The notes under the pieces were generated by a model. The model searched no databases and was not told the origin of the DNA. It worked only from the letters and a program-made list of their open reading frames with translations. A DNA stretch of 64,000 bases from Campylobacter concisus (GTDB lineage: Bacteria > Campylobacterota > Campylobacteria > Campylobacterales > Campylobacteraceae): positions 62,001 to 126,000 of the forward strand of contig NZ_PIRQ01000003.1 in assembly GCF_003048535.1 (NCBI RefSeq), given 5' to 3'. Numbering within the stretch: the stretch's first letter is position 1; each line of letters begins with the position of its first letter. The position numbers were made by a program, and so were the translations under genes. Below, one piece after another: positions 57,767 through 64,000 of this stretch.

Positions 57767-58360
57767 TTAAATAGTCAAAATTTCGTTTGCGATAAGCTCT
57801 AAATCATCGGTGATTTTGTATAAATTTATATCTTCTTTTTTTATTGTTTTTTGGCTAACTAGCGTATTTTTTATAAACTCATCAAGCCCTTGCCAAAACT
57901 CGCTCCCAAAAAGAAAAATTTTTACTTTTTTGCTACCAACTTGAGCAAGTACTAAAATTTCAAAAAGTTCATCAAGAGTGCCAAAGCCACCCGGAAAGAC
58001 GACAAATGCGACTGAACGATCGGTGAGTGCAAATTTTCTTGGGCTTAAATTTGAAAAGAGATATTTTGCTGTGACGTAAGGGTTTGTATTTTGTTCAAAC
58101 GGAAGTCTCACATTTAGGGCTATGCTTGGCGATTTTGCACTGTCAAAAGCGCCCTTGTTTGCGGCTCTCATTATGCCGTCCCCGCCACCAGTTAAGATGG
58201 CATATCCTAGCTCGTTTAGCTTATAAGCTAGTTCATAAGCCTTTTTGCAGTAGAAATTTTCTTCATCAAATCTAGCCGAGCCAAAGAAGGTAACATTTTT
58301 ATTTTTATATTTTAAGACGTTTGGAAAATTTAAAAGATCGCTAACTAATTCATTATTCAT
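57767..58360 (-). CDS. LOG-family protein (nucleoside 5'-monophosphate phosphoribohydrolase type)
   Basis: A 197-residue Rossmann-like protein with G-G-G-D-G-I-M-R-A-A-N-K-G-A (about 58-71) and P-G-G-F-G-T-L-D-E-L-F-E (about 124-135), the LOG active-site signature. Family members split cytokinin-type or purine nucleotides into base and ribose phosphate. The start codon overlaps the fliY stop by one base, so it may ride on the flagellar operon. Confidence 0.87.
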   Translation of the reverse strand: MNNELVSDLLNFPNVLKYKNKNVTFFGSARFDEENFYCKKAYELAYKLNELGYAILTGGGDGIMRAANKGAFDSAKSPSIALNVRLPFEQNTNPYVTAKYLFSNLSPRKFALTDRSVAFVVFPGGFGTLDELFEILVLAQVGSKKVKIFLFGSEFWQGLDEFIKNTLVSQKTIKKEDINLYKITDDLELIANEILTI

Positions 58361-59208
58361 TATTTTAACTGTTGAAGCCTCTCGCGTTTTGAGCCTATCT
58401 GAGTGATCTGGATGCCAAAGTTTCCGTCTATTATCACCACTTCGCCAAGGGCTATTACCTTATCGCCGATCAAAATTTCAAGCGGATCGTTTGCTAATTG
58501 ATTTAACTCGATAACTGAGCCAATATCCATGGTAAGTACATCTTTTAAAAGCATTCTTTTTGAGCCGATACGAACACGAATAGGTAGCCTAACATCCATT
58601 ATAAGCCCGATATTTCTCATCTCTTCAGCGCTAAAATCGCCCTTAGCTACGTGAGGAGTGCTCGCTGGTGTAGCTGGTGCTTCAGTCTTTGTTGGCTCAA
58701 AAAATTTCATCAACGAATGATCGCAAGCAAAACCGATATGCTCGCTTAGATCTTCGATTTTGACATTAAATAAAAATAACTTTTCATAAACACTAAAATC
58801 AAGCGAAGAATTTTCATCTAAAAAATTTACATTTATTACTTCAAAATTTATCTTTGGCATGCCCTTTTGAGCGCCCAAAGATGTACTAAAGGCACTAAAA
58901 AGGTTTGAAAATATCTCTTTTGCGGCGTCAAGCTCATCACTGCCTAAATTTTCATTCTTTGAAATTTCCTCTTCGCCCATCATCCATTCGCTAATGGCAC
59001 TTATTAAAACTGGAGTACATACTATCTCTGTTTTAGCATTGATGTCGCCACTTAAGGAGATATTAGCCATCACTACCGGCGGTTTTATGCCATTTTGCGT
59101 TGGTGCATCAAATTCATTTCTTTCACCAACCTCTGGAGCTCTGCCCGTAAGTCCTTCGATAGTAGCTTTTAATTCATTAGAAAATATATTAAAAAAATCA
59201 TTCATCAT
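58360..59208 (-). CDS. fliY: Flagellar motor switch phosphatase FliY
   Basis: A FliN-related switch component. I choose a start at 59208 or 59205 (M-N-D-F-F-N-I-F-S-N-E-L), since the longer frame would read into fliM. The result is about 282 residues. The C-terminal ~80 residues are the SpoA/FliN domain (V-R-L-P-I-R-V-R-I-G...L-L-K-D-V-L-T-M-D-I-G-S-V-I-E-L). It overlaps the fliM 3' end by a few bases. Confidence 0.9.
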   Translation of the reverse strand: MMNDFFNIFSNELKATIEGLTGRAPEVGERNEFDAPTQNGIKPPVVMANISLSGDINAKTEIVCTPVLISAISEWMMGEEEISKNENLGSDELDAAKEIFSNLFSAFSTSLGAQKGMPKINFEVINVNFLDENSSLDFSVYEKLFLFNVKIEDLSEHIGFACDHSLMKFFEPTKTEAPATPASTPHVAKGDFSAEEMRNIGLIMDVRLPIRVRIGSKRMLLKDVLTMDIGSVIELNQLANDPLEILIGDKVIALGEVVIIDGNFGIQITQIGSKRERLQQLK

Positions 59209-60301
59209 CTTCGTCGTCCTCTTCTTCTTCCATTTTGCGCTCATTAGCTTCATACGCCATCAGCTTCGCTTTTCGCTCTTCTTCGTATTTTTCTAAGATA
59301 TTTTTGATCTCATCTTTATCAGAGCGTATTAATTGCTCAATCCTTATAGATTTTCTAAATCTATGAAGCCCAACTTCAGCTAAGAAAACTTCTTTTTTAT
59401 CGATACAAACGATCGCCTTATCATCAGCTCCTCTATCAAGCCTTAAAATATCGCCTTCTTTTAAATTTAAAAACTCATTTACGCTAATGATCGACTTGCC
59501 AAGTATGGCTTCATATAAAATTTCTGCTCGTCCGATAAGTGTTTTTAGCTCTTTGTTTCTACTTTTTTTTGCACTTGTTTCGCCAAGCATAATGTCCCTG
59601 TTTGCAAGGCGTGAGAGTATCGGTTCAAGGTAGATGACTGGATAGCATAAATTTATCATACCGCTTGAGCCACCAACTATGATCTCCATAACGACCATGA
59701 TGACGATCTCATTTTGAGAGACGATCTGCACGACATTTGGGCTACTCTCTTTGGCTTCCACATTTGGGTACATATCAGTTATCATCGACCAGCTCTCTTT
59801 AAGACGCTGCATGATCATTCTAAGTACCGCATCAAGCAAATTTACTTCAATGTCGGTTAGTTCTCTATTTGCCTCAAAATTTTCACCAGTTCCGCCAAGC
59901 AAACGATCTATCATCGGAAAAGCAATGCTTGGATTTATCTCCAAAACACAGTTTCCATCAAGCGGCTTTATAGAAAAGACGTTAAAGCTCGTTGGACTTG
60001 GTAAGCTCATCAAAAATTCGCCATAAGTCATCTGATCAACACTGTGAAGTCTGATCTCGACAATACTTCTCATCACACTAGAAATTTGACTAGCCAAATT
60101 TCTAGCAAGCTTGTCATGGATACCTTTTATCGCACGAAGTTGCTCTTTACTAACACGGTTTGGACGCTTAAAATCATAAATAATGATCTGCTTTTGTTCG
60201 CCCTGCGATCTCTCTTCGACCTCAATATTACTCGTATCGCCATCTTCATCGACAACTTCAAGTAGCGCGTCTATCTCTTCTTGACTTAAAATATCAGCCA
60301 T
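59198..60301 (-). CDS. fliM: Flagellar motor switch protein FliM
   Basis: A 367-residue C-ring protein. It starts M-A-D-I-L-S-Q-E-E-I-D-A-L-L, the conserved CheY-P-binding peptide. The CheC-like middle domain carries L-L-G-G-T-G-E (about 134-140) and G-G-S-S-G-M-I-N-L-C-Y-P (about 212-223). The SpoA domain is C-terminal. An unusually acidic tail (E/D run) ends the protein. It overlaps the fliA stop by one base. Confidence 0.94.
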   Translation of the reverse strand: MADILSQEEIDALLEVVDEDGDTSNIEVEERSQGEQKQIIIYDFKRPNRVSKEQLRAIKGIHDKLARNLASQISSVMRSIVEIRLHSVDQMTYGEFLMSLPSPTSFNVFSIKPLDGNCVLEINPSIAFPMIDRLLGGTGENFEANRELTDIEVNLLDAVLRMIMQRLKESWSMITDMYPNVEAKESSPNVVQIVSQNEIVIMVVMEIIVGGSSGMINLCYPVIYLEPILSRLANRDIMLGETSAKKSRNKELKTLIGRAEILYEAILGKSIISVNEFLNLKEGDILRLDRGADDKAIVCIDKKEVFLAEVGLHRFRKSIRIEQLIRSDKDEIKNILEKYEEERKAKLMAYEANERKMEEEEDDEDDE

Positions 60302-61023
60302 TAAACCCCCAAGCTACGCCTGATACGATCAAGCAAACGTTTATGAATTTGTGAAATTCTACTCTCGCTGATATTCATGATCTGGCTTATCTCTTTTAAA
60401 TTTAGCTCTTCATAATAATAAAGCTGAACCAACATCTGATCTCTTTCGTCAAAATCTTTTAAAGCTTCTTCTATTTTTAAAATAAGATCTTCTCTTTCAA
60501 TGCTCTTTTCGACATCGCTTTGACCAATTAGCTCCATTTGCTCGTCTATTGGCAAAATAGTGATAATACCGCTAACGCCTCTTGCCTCTCTTATCTTCTC
60601 AATATCTTCATTAAGCTTTTCGGCCAAATACTCATCGCTTGGCTCTTCTTCAAATTCATTAAAGTAGTTATCTATCTCGCTATTTATGCTCTTTACTAGC
60701 TTTCTATCGCTTCTGCTAACAACATCAAGCGTCCTTAGATAATCAAGCATAGAGCCATAAATTCTCTTTTTGCCATAACCCCAAAAAGAGTCATTTTGCT
60801 CCTTGTCATACTTCCTGCTAAGTTTTATCATCTCTTCAACGCCAATGCTTATTAGGTCATTTGTATCTATACTTGATGGTAGCCTCTCTTTAAGCCTAAA
60901 CGCCATTGCACGCAGTGCTGGCATATATTTTAAGACGATTTCGTCTTGTTCCTTTTTTATCGTGTTTTTATAAGCGTTAAGCTGCTTTTGCTTTAACTCG
61001 TGCATTTCGTTTACCAGAATCAA
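60301..61023 (-). CDS. fliA: RNA polymerase sigma factor FliA (sigma-28)
   Basis: A sigma factor for late flagellar genes, up to 240 residues. Region 2 has the L-V/I-S-I-G-V-E-E-M-I...F-W-G-Y-G-K-K-R-I-Y-G-S-M-L-D-Y-L-R pattern, and region 4 ends L-K-E-I-S-Q-I-M-N-I-S-E-S-R-I-S-Q-I-H-K-R. The start is uncertain: 61023 gives a 47-bp overlap with the upstream gene; an internal ATG at 61005 is also possible. Confidence 0.92.
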   Translation of the reverse strand: MILVNEMHELKQKQLNAYKNTIKKEQDEIVLKYMPALRAMAFRLKERLPSSIDTNDLISIGVEEMIKLSRKYDKEQNDSFWGYGKKRIYGSMLDYLRTLDVVSRSDRKLVKSINSEIDNYFNEFEEEPSDEYLAEKLNEDIEKIREARGVSGIITILPIDEQMELIGQSDVEKSIEREDLILKIEEALKDFDERDQMLVQLYYYEELNLKEISQIMNISESRISQIHKRLLDRIRRSLGV

Positions 61024-61321
61024 AATTTTCAGCAGTCATTTTTACCATTATATTTTCCATACGCTTTTCTCTAGTATTTAGCTCAGAGATGAGATAGTCT
61101 GCGATCTCTTCGTGTTTTTGTTTGTCAAAAATTTTAGTTAAAGCCCTTTTCACATCGATGTAGTTCATGATAACAATGTGAATTATAAGATAAAAAAACA
61201 AAGTAATAACTAGTGTATAAACAAGCATTTCGATAGGCTCACTCACCTTTAGCAAGGTAAAAACTATACCCACAAAAAAACCACAAACCGTAAAAAATGC
61301 TATAAAATTTTCTGCACGCAA
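60977..61321 (-). CDS. Small membrane protein between flhG and fliA
   Basis: A 114-residue protein with two membrane segments (about 7-25 and 32-54) and a charged cytoplasmic tail. The conserved place between flhG and fliA in Campylobacter suggests a link to flagellar regulation, but no function is known to me. It overlaps fliA by up to 47 bp. Confidence 0.7.
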   Translation of the reverse strand: MRAENFIAFFTVCGFFVGIVFTLLKVSEPIEMLVYTLVITLFFYLIIHIVIMNYIDVKRALTKIFDKQKHEEIADYLISELNTREKRMENIMVKMTAENFDSGKRNARVKAKAA

Positions 61322-61334
61322 AGCTCAATCTCCA

Positions 61335-62201
61335 TCAAAATTGTTCTATCAAACGCTTAAAGAAGCCCCCAAAGCTCCTGCTTTGCTCATCGTTAAGCAC
61401 TTTTCGTTCCAACCTATAAAGTAAATTCGAAGCTATCTGTTTTATCTGAGCGCTAGGCTCAGCATAAGCAGCATCGTCTGTAAAAAGAGTTCGTTGTTTT
61501 ATACTTCTTGAAACATTCTTGTCAGAAGCCACAAATCCTATAAGCTCTAAATTTAAGCTAGGACCGATATTTGCATTAGCAACACGTTTGATATTTTCAT
61601 AAATTCTAGTCGCTTCTGCTTCATTTTTTACCATATTTAAAAGCAAAAGCTCACTATTTTTAAACCTTGAGACGATCTTTATGACAGCGTATGCATCAGT
61701 TATCGCCGCAGGATCAGGCACAGTCACCACCACGACCTCATCAGCCGCTTCTAAAAATAGCTGCGTGCTACCGCCTATGCCAGCTCCGGTGTCAATGATC
61801 AAAAAATCAAGCTCATCAAGCTCGCTCGCCTCATTCAAAAACCTCTCAAATAAAAATTGGTTGTTAAATTTTAAAATTTCATCGCCACTTTCGCCAGGAA
61901 TGAGTATCAAATTTTTATTTATAGGTATCAAGATATCTTTTAGGCTGCACTCACCTTTTAGCACGTGAAGTAAATTTTTACCCATTTTTACATTTAGGAT
62001 GACGTCAAGGTTTGCAAGGCCGATGTCAGCATCAAATAGTCCTACTTTGTAGCCATTTTTTGATAAAACATTTGCCAGATTTGCGCTTATCGTACTCTTA
62101 CCAACACCACCCTTACCGCTAGTTATCGCAATAAAATGCGTATTTTTACTCTTGCTTTGAGACTGGACTAAATTTTGTAATTTTTGCGCTTGATTATTCA
62201 T
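61335..62201 (-). CDS. flhG: Flagellum number regulator FlhG (MinD-like ATPase)
   Basis: A ParA/MinD-type ATPase that restricts flagellar number and stimulates FlhF. The deviant Walker A is G-K-G-G-V-G-K-S-T (about 29-37). I place the start at 62201 (288 residues, M-N-N-Q-A-Q-K-L), overlapping the flhF 3' end by 8 bp. The C-terminal region has conserved aromatic and Arg residues for membrane targeting. Confidence 0.92.
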   Translation of the reverse strand: MNNQAQKLQNLVQSQSKSKNTHFIAITSGKGGVGKSTISANLANVLSKNGYKVGLFDADIGLANLDVILNVKMGKNLLHVLKGECSLKDILIPINKNLILIPGESGDEILKFNNQFLFERFLNEASELDELDFLIIDTGAGIGGSTQLFLEAADEVVVVTVPDPAAITDAYAVIKIVSRFKNSELLLLNMVKNEAEATRIYENIKRVANANIGPSLNLELIGFVASDKNVSRSIKQRTLFTDDAAYAEPSAQIKQIASNLLYRLERKVLNDEQSRSFGGFFKRLIEQF

Positions 62202-63561
62202 CGCTAGCCTTTTGCTTTGTAAAGCCGTCAAACACGCACTCTACTAAAAATTCGCTCTTTGCTTCCACAAGATCATCAGGCACCTCTTGGCCCACGCTAA
62301 AGTAGCTAACCGGCGTATTTGTCTCATATATCAGCGAAAAGACATTGCCAAAAATTTTTGTCTCATCAAATTTGGTTATTATAAGTGTGTCGATGTCTAA
62401 AAACGAAAATCCATTATAAATTTCTATTAGATCCTCAACCTTTGAGCCAGCCGAAAGAACCAAATTTACATCTATCTTTGCGCCGCTATGCTTTAAAAAT
62501 TTATCAAGCCTTTCAAGTTTTTCTTTGTCATACTGCGAATTTCCAGTCGTATCAATAAGTATCACATCACAATAATTAAGCTGTTTGATAGCATTTTGAA
62601 AGTCATCTATCTCGATAACATCGAGAATAGGTAGCTTCATCATCTTTGCATACTGAAATAGCTGTTCAACCGCTCCGATACGGTACGTATCAAGCGTGAT
62701 GATACCTGTTTTATAGCGCTTTTCGTTGCCGTAGGCAAAACGAGCCGCTAGCTTTGCAAGAGTCGTCGTCTTGCCAACTCCAGTTGGGCCAACTAGCATC
62801 ATTATGCGCTGTTTTTTATCGTTTAGCTCTTTTCTGCATGGCAGCATATTTCGCAAAAGCGAGTAAAAGTACCTTTTTACCGCGGTTGGGTTGCTTTTCA
62901 TCGAAATAGGCAAATTTTCAAGCGTCGTTTGCATGATCGCCTCTAGATGCTCCTCTTTCATGCCACTTTGTTTTGCGAGCTTGTAGATGCTAGCAAACTC
63001 AGGTGGGATCGAGAGATTGTTGCGATTTGGGGCTTTTTCGTCCCAGATCATGTCAGTTATGAGCCCTATTTTTTCGCTTAGCACGCTTACTTGCTTTGCC
63101 ACATCGTCTATTTTTTTATTCATACCATTTGGTATGCTCGACTCTTTATCTTTGACATCATCGATATTTACATTTGCGATCGTGCTTATCTCTTTTGCAG
63201 CAGCTGAGATATTTAAAAGCACGCTCTCGTTTGGATCATAAGGCTCGGGTGACGCTGTCTTTGCCTCAAATTTAGCCGGCTCTTCTTTTATCTCAAATTT
63301 TGGCTTAGCAGGTTCATAGTTTTTATTAAATTTAGAATAGGCATTTTCGTAATTTATGGCTTTTGTATTTGGTTTTGGGGGTTGCTTCACATCGTCTTCT
63401 TCGACGCTTACTAAAATTTCATAAAGCGGTTTTTTATTTATCGTTTTGGCTTGAATCTGTTTTGTAGTAACTAGTATGGCCTTTTCGCCGCACGTTTCTT
63501 GAGCCTTTTTCAAAGCCTCGATGGTGCTCTCGCCTGTAAAAGTATGAAATTTTGTAGCCAT
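62194..63561 (-). CDS. flhF: Flagellar biosynthesis GTPase FlhF
   Basis: An SRP-type GTPase marking the pole for flagellar assembly; 455 residues. The G1 loop is V-G-P-T-G-V-G-K-T-T-T-L (about 257-268), with D-T-Y-R-I-G-A (about 295-301) and T-K-F-D-E-T (about 398-403). The first ~130 residues are a charged, Pro-rich B domain. It lies 10 bp after folK in the same operon. Confidence 0.94.
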   Translation of the reverse strand: MATKFHTFTGESTIEALKKAQETCGEKAILVTTKQIQAKTINKKPLYEILVSVEEDDVKQPPKPNTKAINYENAYSKFNKNYEPAKPKFEIKEEPAKFEAKTASPEPYDPNESVLLNISAAAKEISTIANVNIDDVKDKESSIPNGMNKKIDDVAKQVSVLSEKIGLITDMIWDEKAPNRNNLSIPPEFASIYKLAKQSGMKEEHLEAIMQTTLENLPISMKSNPTAVKRYFYSLLRNMLPCRKELNDKKQRIMMLVGPTGVGKTTTLAKLAARFAYGNEKRYKTGIITLDTYRIGAVEQLFQYAKMMKLPILDVIEIDDFQNAIKQLNYCDVILIDTTGNSQYDKEKLERLDKFLKHSGAKIDVNLVLSAGSKVEDLIEIYNGFSFLDIDTLIITKFDETKIFGNVFSLIYETNTPVSYFSVGQEVPDDLVEAKSEFLVECVFDGFTKQKASDE

Positions 63562-63571
63562 TTATATCCTT

Positions 63572-64000
63572 TTAACCTCTCATAAGCCCTAGTGGCACGA
63601 TCACGCTAAGCCTCTTATCAGCTCCTGGGTGCGGGACGATAAGGCGCGGCGTCTTATAGACTTTTTTACTAAAATACAAAATATCCAGATCAAGCGTACG
63701 TGGCGCATTTTTAAATGTCCTCACGCGCTTAAATTTACTCTCATAGTGCCCCAAAATTTTTAGAGTTTCTCTAGGGCTCATAGATGTTTGTAAATTTATA
63801 ACAGCGTTACTAAAATCATCCTGCGCTTCGTAGCCAAATGCCGCATTTATAAGGATCGGCGAGACTTCAACCACATGAAACCTGCTATCGCTTGTAATCG
63901 CTCTTATAAATTTATCAAACCTCTTTGCGCTATCGCCGATATTGCCACCCATGCCAACTAGCGCCTCATACTTAAACTCATCTCTTTTATGAAAAAAACT
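63572..64000 (-). CDS. folK: 2-amino-4-hydroxy-6-hydroxymethyldihydropteridine pyrophosphokinase, partial
   Basis: A folate pathway kinase. G-G-N-I-G-D (near 63950), F-S-N-A-V-I, and R-x-x-x-N-A-P-R-T-L-D-L-D-I-L-Y-F with the catalytic aspartates are visible, ending V-P-H-P-G-A. An ATG exists at 63952, but coherent sequence (Y-E-A-L-V-G) precedes it in frame to the window edge, so the true start is outside. Confidence 0.9.
   Translation of the reverse strand, partial: SFFHKRDEFKYEALVGMGGNIGDSAKRFDKFIRAITSDSRFHVVEVSPILINAAFGYEAQDDFSNAVINLQTSMSPRETLKILGHYESKFKRVRTFKNAPRTLDLDILYFSKKVYKTPRLIVPHPGADKRLSVIVPLGLMRG

Overview
The window looks like a Campylobacter chromosome, most likely a Campylobacter concisus-type species. 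This is inferred from the AT-rich sequence, the flagellar order flhF-flhG-orf-fliA-fliM-fliY, the block ppa/adk/aspS/nadK/recN/GGDEF regulator/tatD/mltD/rlpA/hisB/kdsC/lptC/lptA/engB/PBP2 that parallels the C. jejuni order, and an epsilonproteobacterial octahaem hydroxylamine-oxidoreductase-type cytochrome. No rRNA operon or CRISPR array was seen. Two tRNA genes are present: tRNA-CAU at 30925-31001 and tRNA-Asn(GUU) at 56509-56583.

Backbone, left part (1-36 kb). A decayed transposase tail lies at the left edge. It is followed by psd and a metallophosphoesterase, the haoA/cycX nitrogen-oxyanion cytochromes with a Crp-type regulator, mscL, gltX, a YggT protein and a lytic transglycosylase. Next come mobB-fbp-orf72-metG and an odd Mur-ligase-like protein, then ybeY and queC. 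A long minus-strand run of cell-envelope genes follows (PBP2, engB, lptA, lptC, kdsC, hisB, rlpA, mltD, tatD, a two-receiver GGDEF regulator, recN, nadK), then aspS, adk, a BOF protein, ppa and tRNA-CAU. A large S6-type serine-protease autotransporter of different base composition and a broken Tat-exported binding-protein gene end this part.

Genomic island (36.4-56.5 kb). About 20 kb is bracketed by a direct repeat (36376-36420 and 56484-56528, one mismatch in 45 bp) whose last 20 bp are the 3' end of tRNA-Asn. The island carries a frameshifted tyrosine integrase at its left end, a HigB/HigA-type toxin-antitoxin pair, and a MobV-type relaxase with a small helix-turn-helix gene at its right end. 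Its cargo is a coherent metabolic module. It comprises fdhD, a ModE-like regulator, a small protein, a group II cysteine desulfurase/selenocysteine lyase, a tungstate ABC transporter (tupA divergent from tupBC), a Tat-exported selenocysteine formate dehydrogenase operon (torD-like chaperone, small Tat protein, fdhA with in-frame UGA, fdhB), and a second, convergent, cytoplasmic FdhF-like selenocysteine formate dehydrogenase. An AT-rich orphan with a restriction-endonuclease-like C-terminus is embedded in the module. The main new observation is one palindrome, TATGC-N7-GCATA, in all four cargo promoter regions (fdhD/modE, tupA|tupB, fdh operon, fdhF-like gene). It overlaps the -10 at tupA but lies about 60-75 bp upstream of the -10 at the fdh promoters, which suggests one regulator that represses uptake and activates the enzymes.

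Backbone, right part (56.5-64 kb). Immediately beyond the tRNA the chromosome resumes with mnmA, a LOG-family gene and the flagellar regulatory operon folK-flhF-flhG-orf-fliA-fliM-fliY (all minus strand). folK runs off the right edge.

The sequence left of the left attachment core is itself a diverged copy of the island's right end. This suggests that an older related element once occupied the same tRNA and was pushed left and degraded.
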